Assembly: GCF_947179165.1 (NCBI RefSeq)
Contig: NC_077247.1
Span: 12,475,501-12,539,500, forward strand
Reading direction: 5' to 3'
Length of the DNA stretch: 64,000 bases
Source: Solanum dulcamara
Lineage: Eukaryota > Streptophyta > Magnoliopsida > Solanales > Solanaceae
This document shows, one piece after another, positions 1 to 11,036 of the stretch (positions are counted from its first letter, which is position 1; every line of letters begins with the position of its first letter). Under the pieces are notes generated by a model, which made no database searches, had not been told where the DNA came from, and was given only the letters and a program-made list of their open reading frames with translations. The position numbers and the translations under genes were made by a program.

Positions 1-1000
1 CACAAACCCCTCTAATCCTTCCGGTAAAGTTAAGATAGGAGTGGAGGTAAGTTGATCTTTCAAAGTTTGAAAAATCCTTTCACACTCATCTGTCCATAGG
101 AACTTTGCTTTCTTCTGAGTCAACTTCATCATAGGATATAAGATGGAAGAGAACCCTTCAACAAACCTTCTATAATAACTGACTAGACCCAAAAATCTCC
201 TAATATGCAAAGGAGACAATGGTTTAGGAAAATTCTTGACCAACTTCATTTTATTAGGATCAACCTTGATCCCATCATCGGACACTATGTGACCAAGAAA
301 TGCCACCTCTTTCCACAAAAATTCAGACTAACTAATTTTTTTAAATAATTGCTTATCTCTCAAGGTTTTAAGAACAACCCTCAAGTAATTCTTATGTTTT
401 TCCTCATCCTAGAGTAAATTAAAATATCATCAATAAAGATCACCACAAAACTATCATGGTAGGGTTTGAACACCCTATTCATTAGATCATAAAATAGCAC
501 CGACGCATTCATCAACCTGAAAGACATCACTACAAACTCATAGAGACCATACCTTATTCGAAAAGCTATCTTAGTAGTATTGCATTCCCTTAGCCCTAAT
601 TGAGGATAATCGGATCGAAGATCAATCTTGGAGAAATAACATGCCCCTTGCAATGTTCAAATAGATTATCTATACTAGGGATTGGGTACTTGTTATTAAT
701 AGTCACCTTGTTCAATTGTCAATAGTCTATGCACATTCGAAGAGACCTATCCTTCTTCCTCACAAAAAACACAGGAGCACCCTATGGCGAAATGCTCGGC
801 CTTATGAACCCTTTCTCTAAGAATTCCTTCAATTGTTCTTTCAACTCTTTTAATTCCACTGGGCCATTCAGTAAGGAGAAATAGAGATAGGTTGTGTATC
901 GGGAAAAAGATCGATACCAAAATCAGCTTTCTTTTCGGGAGGGATACCAAAAAGGTCATCGAAAAAAGACATCAGAAAACTCATTAACCATGGGGACTGA
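1..1000 (-). pseudogene. Ty3/gypsy reverse transcriptase remnant of element F
   Basis: Minus-strand reading gives a decayed Ty3/gypsy reverse transcriptase, the enzyme that copies element RNA into DNA in virus-like particles. The longest open piece is 381-653, which includes [10 protein letters not shown] and the catalytic block FIDDILIYS (Asp-Asp codons near 428-437). Upstream, around 721-790, the fingers segment reads GAPVFFVRKKD then CIDY, with an in-frame TAG where a Trp is expected just before it. Positions 1-300 hold the connection domain (YYRRFVEGFSS-like) leading to RNase H, which lies off the left edge. Several frameshifts and stops separate these blocks, so it cannot be functional. 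The family assignment is secure; the chromovirus clade is inferred from the related element at 14.5-27 kb. Confidence 0.88.
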
Positions 1001-1039
1001 CTCAATGAAAGGAATTTTTGTGTTGATGTCCCTAACCCT

Positions 1040-1460
1040 CATGATGTGGTAGATGTAACCCTTAGCAATCAACTTTCGAGCCTTAAGATAAGAAATGAAC
1101 TTACCCTTCACTACTGAATCATGACCCTACCATTGAAGAATAGACTAATTTGGAAATTAAAACTTTACTGGACAAGTTCTAAAATCTATGGAAGCATAAG
1201 ATGCATGCAAGAATCCATCCCAAGTATAACATCAAAATCTACCATGTCAAGCTCTATGAGATCACAAGGAACAACTTTATGCAAGATAGATATGGGACAA
1301 CCCTTATAGACTTTTCTAGCCACCACCGCCTCACCAATGGGGGTAGACACCAAATAAGTCTCTACTAATATTTCGGGTAAACATCAAACCTATTATCTAG
1401 GAATGAAGTAACAAACAATAAATTTGCACCCGGATATACCAATTTATACACATAAAAAAC
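1040..1460 (-). pseudogene. Retroviral-type aspartic protease remnant of element F
   Basis: This stretch corresponds to the aspartic protease between gag and reverse transcriptase of the same minus-strand element. The active-site loop is at 1425-1436 and reads VYPGANL in place of an LLD-x-GA loop, so the catalytic Asp has become Tyr. The C-terminal part lies near 1120-1310 and aligns by eye with the better-preserved copy at 23101-23310. The frame is broken. Known role of the family: cleavage of the Gag-Pol polyprotein. The loss of the Asp alone would inactivate it. Confidence 0.75.
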
Positions 1461-1589
1461 AAAGACCTTTAACATACCGATAACAACATTGGGTATTTTC
1501 TCAACCTCTTGTCCCCCATGTAAAGCATAAAAGTGGTTGGTGCGTTAGCCACCTCCTTGAGCTTGTTGACCATTATCAATTTGGCCTTG

Positions 1590-2623
1590 AGGCCTAACAC
1601 CACCACCACCTCTACAATCTCTAGCATGATGACCCGATTTACCATATTTAAAGCATGCATTAGAGCTGGCTAAAACTCCCCTTTGTATGTCTTTCCACAC
1701 TTGTTGCAACGGAGGAAAGTTTGAGGACCAACATTCTCTCTTGGAACCGCCGGGTTAGCACCCTTTTACTTGTTGAACCTTGAAGGAGGAGCATTGGTGG
1801 AGCCTTTCCCTATGATTCATTGCCTACCTTGGCCCCTTTTGCTACCACTATATCCAAACTTTTGAGGATTGAACCCTCCACCATCCACTCTAGCCTTCTT
1901 GAACCCTCTTGACCTCTCTCTCAACTTCTCTTCTTCAATTTGTTCCGCATATGTCATGAGTCAGGAGATGTCCATCTCTTTGTCCAACATGGACGTTTTG
2001 CACTTCTTAGACACTAAACTAGAAATGCTAGAAATGAACTTGCTCATCTTTGCCCTTGGATTGGAGACCATGAAGGGAGCATACTTAGACAATTTAGTGA
2101 GGTTTTGGTCATACTCCCTCACACTCATACTCACTTGGCAAAGCTTAATGAACTCTTGGATCGTTGCCTTCCTTAGATCCAAGGGAAAGAAATGGTTTAG
2201 GAAGGCACCCTTGAACTCTTCCCATTCAATGGGCTACATATCTTCACCCCTTTTGATGACCCATTATTCATACCAAAGCCTTGATACACCCTAGAGTTGA
2301 TAGGCCACCACTAGTTCGGCCTTCTGGTAAACCTCATCAATTAACTCCATCGGGTCCTCATCTACTTTAAAACCGTCAAACTCAGATGGATTCATTCTCT
2401 TGAAGTCTCGAATCTTAAAAGCCGAATTGGGAAATTAAGGAGGAAGAGGAGGAACAATGCCTTAGTTAATTTAATTGGCTACGGCTTGAGCCAACAAAGT
2501 GATAATGTTCTGGAACTCTGCATGTGTCAATCCCTCTTCATGATGAGAACCTTCGGGAACCGGAGGAGCATGGTCCTCATCTTTAACTCTTACCCTAGGT
2601 AGAGGTACTCTTCTTGGAGGCAT
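1590..2623 (-). pseudogene. Gag remnant of element F
   Basis: Gag begins at the ATG complementary to 2621-2623, giving MPPRRVPLPRVRVK, a basic start seen in this kind of plant element. A TAA interrupts it near 2470. The central capsid-like domain is clearest at 1961-2182 (MSVREY, KLSKYAPFMV, KEMDIS). A zinc knuckle follows at 1614-1655 with Cys, Tyr, His, Cys in the four ligand positions, so ligand 2 is Tyr (codon 1644-1646). An earlier, shorter knuckle around 1690-1720 keeps CNKCGK but has lost its later ligands. Gag would form the particle and bind element RNA. Stops and frameshifts make this a pseudogene. Confidence 0.85.
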
Positions 2624-2823
2624 TATCTAGAGGACAGAAAATGATTCGTTAGTTAGAAGAAATCTTAGGACAATTCTAGGGCACGACATGAATCATGCAA
2701 GAAAGGGATACTTTCCTAAACTCCTTATAGTCTCCAACTCATAATTGTGCCACGCTTCACAACAATGAAAAAGACCCTATTTGATGTGGTGTGTTGGACT
2801 CTGAGGACTATTCAAAACCTGAA

Positions 2824-2835
2824 GCTCTAATACCA
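2824..2835 (-). other. Primer-binding site of element F (initiator Met tRNA)
   Basis: The plus strand reads GCTCTAATACCA, one mismatch from GCTCTGATACCA, so the minus strand carries the 12-nt complement of the initiator-Met tRNA 3' end. It sits 4 bases from the LTR edge at 2840, the normal position for priming minus-strand DNA synthesis. Confidence 0.8.
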
Positions 2836-2839
2836 AATT

Positions 2840-5447
2840 TGTAAAGATCTAAGTCTAGGTCCTAGATGTGACATGAAAAATAAGACACCCAGAGGTACCT
2901 AACATAAGACTCTTGACATTCATTTAGGTTTTCATAAGCAATGAAATTCTATAACAAGAGGAAATAAAATGGATAATGGGACTAAGGGAAATAACGTAGG
3001 CTAGGAGGCAAAATTAAACTTAAACATCATACATTTATGTCCAACCATACCTCTACGAAAAGACTTGGCAGGGGATAAAATATGTCCCTAGCTCACCATC
3101 ATAATAAAATGGAACAAGTACCAAAACAAGAGAATCCAAAAGTCTTTACATAACATAAGGTAGAAAAGAGAAGCGGTATTATTCCCAAAACATGGGAACT
3201 CATCAAGTTAGTAGCCTTCAATGATCAACTAGCCACGAGGAGGTGAGTGTGGATCAATGCCGGTCCCTACATGGTGATATCATTTAGGCAAAAGAGTATG
3301 CGTAAGTACCTTGAATGTACTAAGAATGTAGGCATGCATGAACATTAAAGAAACATTTGAATATTTATTTAGTATGTAACGTAGTGTAATACATGCATAA
3401 TCAATCATGTAAATAACCTTTGAAATAATCCTTTTGTGGGAAAATGACCATAACCGATATTTAAGACTATGCGAGCTATTATATGGACTCCAATGTAACC
3501 CCCACATTGGAAGAGGGGAGACGACTTGCCAAAGTAGAACTCCATCAAATTTTACATTCATTCTTTAACTTTGAATTTAAGGGCTTTTGTGGATCCACTA
3601 GCCTAAGCCTACAAGGGCTCCTATGTTGGCACATATTAATGCAATATGAGACTCTATTTAAGGATCTCTTAGGTCGAGTCCCCATCTACATGCTACATTT
3701 GGTGCTAAGTAAAATCCCATGGAATAGTATATAGATATCATAATAACATAAACATTCACTTAGCCTTAGATCATCAAAACATCATTAGGTAGAATAGCTC
3801 ATAAAAACCTTGTTTTAATTCAAATATGTTAGGATTTTCCTTATCACATAGAATCCTTTCTTTCGCTAAGAATCCCTTTCATCATCATTTATTCTTTCAT
3901 TTCATAAGAATCCCTTTAATCAAAAATATTTCCTTTCATACACTTTTGTTTTAGAGTCAAATCTTTCAATTCAAACTTCATTGATACATAGTGAAACTAG
4001 GTGGGTTCAAATTAATCAACTTTCAATTCATTTAAATCAATAATAGCATGCATGAGAGTAAAAGAATGCATCATTTAAATATGTTAAAATAACCCACCAA
4101 TATACTTTGAAACTACTTTCATGCCTTCATATAACGACATTGATAAATCATCCATTTCATGTAAATAAGAATCAATATAAGTCAATAAGATAAATAAACT
4201 TCAAATATTCAAGAATTTATACATTGGGAATCATAGTATGAAAACCCATAAAATTTATCACTTGAAACTAAGTTGCTAGGTTTAGGAAAATACTTGGGCT
4301 CCATGGGGGGGGAAGAACCCATGAATAAGACCCACATACCTTGGGGAATAAGGGCATAATTCAATGCTTGAAAATGGAGACTTGAAGATCTTGGATGGAA
4401 TCCTAGGTTTTGCTTGAGATGAAGGAGACTTTGAGAGAAGCTTTGGGAGATGAGGGTTTTAAGAATTTAGGACTTACTATGAGAATGAGAGTTTAGGAAT
4501 TCTTAGGGTAGTCAGCATTTGAGAACCTAGACCCAAAAATGTCCACATAAATTAAGGAACTTATAGGAAAAAGACCAAACAACCCTCATAAAAATCTAAT
4601 CGGAAGGTCCTATGAATCACTCTTACGAGTCATCAAAATGTTTATGGGTTGTAGACCCAATTCGTCCTTTCAAACCTTGGAAAAAGCTGAAAAATGAGCC
4701 TCTGATCTTTGTTTACGACTCATCTTCACAATTTTTAAACATTTCTATGATTCAAAACTTGTTCCTACGAGTCGTTCAAGGTCGTAATATTTCAAATTTG
4801 GCAATCTTTAGTAAAATAGTCATAACTTTTTACTCTGAACTCCAAATGAGGCAAACTTGGTGGATTCAGAAAAAGTAATCTAAGAATTTTAATTTGATAG
4901 TCATGGGATATATAATTCATTATATTTTAGGATATATGATCGTTTGAAGTTGGCCCAAGTAAAATATTTCACCATAACTTAATCGGTAAGGAAGCTTTTA
5001 ACTCGACTTTGTGCTAGGGGATTCTTGTAACCTCAAAATATCTCCAAATCTATTCCCACACTTAAATATTGACCTTAACATCTATTATCAATTAAGAATC
5101 ACCCTTTACGACACTACGGATGGCTTCTAGTACTCGTTATTTAGTCTACAAGTCATCAATATGAGTCGTCGAAGTAGTGCTCCAAAATCATAGGCTATTG
5201 GAATGAAACTTAGTCTTTATGACTCACTCTACGACTCATCATCATTCCTACAAGTGGTAACTTTGACTCGTGAACCCACTTCATACTTTAAAAAATTTCC
5301 AACCTCCAACCCATAGGGCGAACCCTACAAGTTACTCCTATAACTGTAGGAGTTCCTACAATTCATAGGTCAACTCATAGGCCCAAGGACAGCCTATTTC
5401 TCTTAAAAGTTTCCTTTGTTTTGACTGTCAACCTTTGAGGTTTTACA
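2840..5447 (-). repeat. 5' LTR of element F (family A, TACGACTC-type U3)
   Basis: The LTR is bounded by TG at 2840 and by TTTTACA ending at 5447, and it adjoins the primer site. It aligns by eye along most of its length with the other A LTRs, for example through the block with CATGTAGGCAA and CTTTGAATGTACTAAG near 3290-3330. The segment 4610-5400, equivalent to U3, is dense in TACGACTCAT / ATGAGTCGTA-like dyads. No open frame in it looks coding. Length is about 2.6 kb. Confidence 0.85.
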
Positions 5448-6644
5448 ATTTGTCCGACAATGCCTCTACTAATTTATACTTGGGGGGGGGGGGCTAAGAT
5501 ATGTCCCTAGCTCACTCTCATAATGAATAGAAATAAGTTTTGTGATAAGTATCCCAAAAGACTTTACATAACAAATCTAGAAAGAAAAGTATGTTGTTCC
5601 CAAAACATGGGAACTCACCAACAAAGTAGCCTTCAACATAATCAACTAGCCACGTGGAGGTTAATGTGGAGCAACGTCGGTCCCTACATGGTAATATCAT
5701 GTAGGCAATAGAGTATGTGTTAGCACTTTGAATGTACTAAGTATGTGAGCATGTATGAAGATTAAAGAAACATTTGAACATTAATATAGTATGAAACATA
5801 ATGCAATGCATACGTAATCAATCATGTAATAAACATTTGAAACATTCATTTTGTGAAAAAATGACCATAACCGACATTTAAGACCATGCGAGCTATTATA
5901 TGGAATCCAACATAACCCCCTACTTTCGCACGGGGAGACTACTTTTGGGGTAGAACTCCATCAACTTCATTCATTTCTTTAACTCTAACTTTAAGGGCTA
6001 TTTGTGGATCCACTAGCCGAAGCCTACAAGGGCTCCTATATTGGCACATAATTAATGGGATAAGGGGTTGCTACTAGGATTCCATTATTGAATCCCACCT
6101 TAATTCTCCATTCGGTGCTAAGTCAATCCCACAGAATAGTTCATATAGTAAGAACATAATCATTTACATAGCTTTAGATTATCAAAACATCATTCGGTAG
6201 AGTAGCTCATGAAAACTTTCATTTGATTCACACAAGTGAGAATTGTCCTTTCATAAGCTGAATACATCATTTCATCATTCTTTCATTTATTGAGACTTCC
6301 TATATTCATACATATTTTCTTTCATAAACATATATTTCTTTGGAATTAAGCTTTCAATTCAAACTTCATTGAGAACATATTAAAACTAGGTGGGTTCTAT
6401 TAATTCAACCTTTAAATCATCTAAACAAGGCTAACATGTATGAGAGTAATTGATTGCATCAATTAATATATCTTTGAAACAACCCACCAAAACACCTTGA
6501 AACCCTTTCATGCCTTCATATTTGGAACTTTAATAAAATCATCAATTTTATCCAATTACGAGTCAATATAGACTAAGATAGATAAATAAACTTTAAATAA
6601 ACAATATTCAATGCATTTGGAATCATAGCATAAAAACCTATAAG

Positions 6645-6649
6645 ATTTC
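6645..6649. repeat. Target-site duplication ATTTC (left copy)
   Basis: ATTTC at 6645-6649 matches ATTTC at 10176-10180 and flanks the 3526 bp LTR exactly. Confidence 0.88.
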
Positions 6650-9600
6650 TGTCATGACCCAATCCCTTAGGTCATGATGGCACCTACTACAACCCACCAG
6701 TAGGTAAGCCAACCCATCAATCCGGAACTTCAAGTAATGGGTTTGAGGGCAGAAACTAAACAACAGTGACGAATTATAAAGATAAGCAGAAAGAATAAAC
6801 AAAAGTAAACCAAAACATGATATAAACAACTAAAGATCCCTCCCAAAACCTGGAAGTCACAAGTACAGAGTACTACAAAACAAAAGACGAGTATAAGTTC
6901 TGAAAGTGGACCAAAAATATATATAACAACTGACTAGTCTCAAAAGGCAAAAGATAGGTCATTCATACTGAAGGAGACAAGAATGATCCAAAAAGGCCAA
7001 GTACTCACCCTAGTCACTGAAGTTGACTACAACAGACTCGATCTATCCACGGCGGTAGATGGTGCTTGGTCCTGCATCACGAAAGTAGATATAGAGTGTA
7101 GTATAAGTACCAAGACAATAGGTACCTAGTAGGCATCATAGGCCGACTGAGCAGAAAAGGTAAAAACAATATGAAAAAGAGGAATAGCCTAAATAGGAGT
7201 AAACATAAGCATCAAAAAGGGGAAAGAGTACTACCTATGAGAACTACAACTAACTATACCCAATTGGTCCCCCCTAAGCCCAGTCGGGACACTCGTGCGT
7301 AAGTTAAATAAAAACCCGGATGAACCCCCATAAACCCGCCGAGTACACAGAATAGGTACAACTACCAAGGCTAGGAACCAAGAATCTGTGATGTTAGGAG
7401 CCAAAGTACTATATCATTTCCAAACCCAGAATCTCCAAGAGTCAATCGATCTAGGGGTGACTTAGGGGTCGAGGCCGGAACTGGGACCCAGATAGTTACC
7501 CAAATGTTCAAAGTGGCCAAGGCCGGGACTGGGTACCCGTATGCTTGCTATAATACATAAGTGTGGTCGAGGCCGGGACTGGGTACCCGGATTCTCACTA
7601 TAATACATCGGTATGATCAAGGTCGATATTGGGTACCCAGATGCTCGTCATACTAGTAAGCCGGTAAAGGTCGGGGTTGAGTACCCGGATGCTCCCCAAT
7701 AATTTAGAATAGAGGCCGGGACTTGATATCCGGATGCTCACAGATAATTTATCCCATGATGCCAACTAGAATACAACAGTACCAAAAAAATCTTTTCCCA
7801 AATGAGTCAACTGATATGCCGCCAAAACTGGAACCGAAGCCAAAGTCAATAATCAAGAAATCTAATATTGCCGATGCATTATGAAAGTCACGATTATATC
7901 TATTTATGGATGAAGATATTTTTAATAGCAAGGGTAATGCCTAAATAAGGCCAAACTACCAGGTACTATCCTGCTACACCATTCTACAAGGATCTTAGTC
8001 CACTGGAGCGACGCCGGGACATCTAAGGATAGTTTACATCCTATACTAAGGCCAACAGACCCCACAGTATTAACAACATGCTTATTCAACTCTACTTATA
8101 ATACTAACAAATAACGACAAGATACACATGCTTCTAAATATCCGAAAATCAAATAATAAGTCTAAAGCATGATTTCTAACACCTAAGATATACAATCAAA
8201 CTACCCAACCCAAATTCCAACTATTTTAACATGCTTTCATACATTCCAGCTCAATCTAAGGAAAGGTAAACCGTAGCCTACCTGTTGGCTAAACACGCGA
8301 GCTTTAAATCTATGTGCTGGAGCTTTCCCCTTTAGAACGACCTCGGAACACTGTCAAGCTGTCAAAAATAGAACCACAATATTAATATGGTCGTTTAGAC
8401 ACTAATTTCATAATTTTTAGAGATGGACGAATTTTGGGGTCTAAAACGGGAATTATGGGATCCACATATGAAATTCTAGATTTGACCCCCAAAATAGGTT
8501 CAAAATGTCACCCCAAGCTCATAAATAAGATTTATAACATAATTCGGGGTGGAAAATTATGCAAGACGATCAAACAATCAATTCCCATATTTTCAAACTA
8601 AGAAAATAAACAAGGCAACCTCTTTACATGTCGATTTCTCAAAAATGAAAATCTATCAATCAAAAAAAATTATACCATGGCTTTCCTTGCGAAAAACCCC
8701 ACAATCTAGCCTCAAGAATCACTCAAAACGGAGTTATATTGACCAAGATACACTCTTCCAAAATTCAACAAAATTTCATTCCGAAAATGACTAAATCAGT
8801 AACTAAAAAAATATTTTTACCTCAAACGAAGCTTCCCCTTACCTTTATGAGATCACCACGAGATTTCTCACAAAATTCTCTTAAATTTAGACCTTTGAAT
8901 CACCAAAATCGGGTTTATATAAGCCAAGAAATAATTACTCAAAGTTCTTCAAAAACGTACTCCGAAAATGGACACAGCTACAAATAAAATCATGATTTTT
9001 ACCTGAATCGAATGCTCCAAATCAGTTTTCAATTCTCTAATGCATTCTTCACAAAATATCTCAGAAGTTTACCTTTTGAATCACCCAATTTGGAGCCCTA
9101 ATGTTCAAGTTATGAGGTTTTAAAGTTGAGAAAACCCCCAAAAAAAGAAATAGAAGGGCTGCTGCTGCACTACTGCAGATTTTTGGAAAAAAAATAATCA
9201 AAATCACCGACGGGGTGCTCAAAATTTGTTTGGAATTCGATAAAAATAAACCAGATATGCTACCCACTAAATTTGACATTTCGAACTCAATGGCGCATTC
9301 AGAATTCCCATACGAGATCATTTTACTAAAAAGTGGGTCCCATATCCAAGAGTCATTTTAAGCCACATTCCACAATGGGCCTCTATATTAGTTCGAAAGC
9401 CTCAAAAAGCGAATGAAGGGGCGTTCTAGACCAAAATCAACATTCTGGAACTAACCACGTTGTCAGAATTTTTATTCGAGTGCATTTTCCAAGAATGTTG
9501 ACCAAAGTCAATCATAGGCTAACTTTCAAAGTCAAAAGCGCCAAATGGCCCCAAACTCGTATCAATTGCCTCGATAGTCATTCCAATAGTGCTACTAACC

Positions 9601-10175
9601 TAATTTGATCATTCCAGAGCTGATGAAACCATTAGAATTTGAATTCGAGATCCCATTAATCCAAAACTCAAAAAGTCGCAACTAAACCAACTTAGGCCTT
9701 CAAAATACCAAAATAGACTCGGGACCTCTACAAATTCAACCAACACTTCTTCTAGACCAAAAACCATCTCCCAAATCCAAGGAGTCATCGGAATTTTATT
9801 CCAAGCATCGAAACTCCAAAAGTTGACCAAAGTCAAACCTCGGCTTAAAATTCCTTAATTTCTCAACTCAAGGCCTCAAAACTTCGTTACAACTCCAAAA
9901 CTGATTCCGTAAAGTTTCCTAAGCCAATTTTGACATTTTAGAGCTGCTGGAATCGACGAAATTTTGTTCTGAGACATGTATCTCTAATTGACCCCAAATA
10001 CCACTTTTTAATACTTAAAGTTTATGAAACTCAAAATTTCCAAAGACTTAACTTTATATAGGATTTTCTAAAAATCAACACCCGGTAACAATCAGAAATG
10101 ACTCGAGGCATCTAAAGGGATGGCTAAAATGGTCATTTTATAAAAAATCCAAAAATGACCTTCAGGGTCATTACA
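6650..10175 (-). mobile_element. Solo LTR of family B' (3526 bp), clean insertion
   Basis: It starts TGTCATGACCC and ends GGTCATTACA, so both ends are TG...CA in the plus reading and the element lies on the minus strand. ATTTC duplications flank it, and the interrupted A LTR continues on both sides. No gag or pol is present inside, so this is a solo LTR left by LTR-LTR recombination. It holds a minisatellite of about 48 bp units at about 7466-7750. The open frames inside (for example 8549-8794 and 9609-9836) show no conserved motif and are chance frames. Confidence 0.88.
7466..7750. repeat. Minisatellite, about 48 bp unit, about 6 imperfect copies
   Basis: The words GGCCGGGACTGGGTACCCGG and GATGCTC recur at a spacing of about 45-50 bp (near 7471, 7516, 7566, 7616, 7665, 7711). 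It begins about 816 bp from the LTR end. Confidence 0.8.
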
Positions 10176-10180
10176 ATTTC
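10176..10180. repeat. Target-site duplication ATTTC (right copy)
   Basis: Right-hand partner of the copy at 6645-6649. Confidence 0.88.
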
Positions 10181-11036
10181 ACCATTAGAAATTGAACTAT
10201 GAAGTTGGGAAAAACATTTGGGCTCCATGGGTGAAAGTACCCATGAAAGAGACTCACATATCTTGGAGAATGAATTCCTAATGCAAGCTTGAAAATAATG
10301 GAGACTTGATTTTCTTGGAATAAAATCCTAACTTTCTTGATGGAGAGGAAGACTTGAGAGGAACTTGAGAGGTTAGGGTTTTTATTTGAAGGAGTTAATG
10401 TGAGGAATGAGGGCTTTGGAAGGTTGAGGTTCATTTAGATGGGTGAATTCAGCTTTCAAAACGACCTCACTTTGTTTAAAAAATACAAAAAGAATACCAA
10501 AATACCCCTATTAAATCTGATTGGGCTGGGCTTTATGGGGACCCTTCACGGTTCATGGTGCTCACCAATGCCCGCGGTGGTGTCTCGTGGTAAATGACTT
10601 GGGGAAAGATTTTTGTGGTTTGCAGGAAAGTCTCTGAACTTTCTCCACTGAGACATTCACGATCCATGGAAGACATCACGACTTGTGAAACATGGTCATG
10701 GTGCAGGTCCTGTAGGAGGCCTATAGAGTGACAACCATGAAAACACACCATGGTCCGTAAAGAGCTCCATGTCCTGTAGAGGTCTTCCATGGTCCTTGCC
10801 TTGGAAAGTTTACTGGGACCTTAGGGGAGGGGTCACAACGAAGGGAACTATGGTCCGTGGTCCCTTTCTTGCAGGTTTGAGTCTCTGAATCTCTACCACG
10901 ATTGCTCACCACGGTCCATGGTGCGTACCACGACCCATGATGGCCTTCCGTGGTCATCAACTGGTGCTAGTTTCTACATTTCCTGAGATTTCATCCTTTG
11001 TTCCTCCTAGGTCTTTCCAACTTCTGGGGTCTTACA

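Larger units (their letters stand above)
5448..11036 (-). repeat. A-family LTR, truncated at the left and interrupted by a B' solo LTR
   Basis: From 5448 the sequence resumes A-LTR homology about 175 bp inside the LTR, as judged against the copy at 14516-16953. It continues to 6649, breaks for the nested 6650-10175 insertion, and resumes at 10176 until GGGGTCTTACA ends at 11036. Its U3 (10540-10960) carries CCACGG/CCGTGG-type dyads rather than the TACGACTC type next door. The left truncation coincides exactly with the end of element F, which suggests F inserted into this LTR. A run of about 12 G lies near 5481-5492. Confidence 0.8.

Noticed and set aside
1869..2294. 141-codon plus-strand frame
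   Set aside because: It is the antisense shadow of the minus-strand gag remnant.
5481..5492. Long G run (and a shorter one near 4300) as a G-quadruplex or regulatory motif
   Set aside because: Single homopolymer tracts within decayed LTRs with no paired G-runs nearby; they may also be sequencing length errors.
10540..10960. CCACGG/CCGTGG dyads as an origin or a CRISPR-like palindromic array
   Set aside because: The spacing is irregular and the same blocks occur at the U3 position of several A LTRs, so they are an LTR feature.
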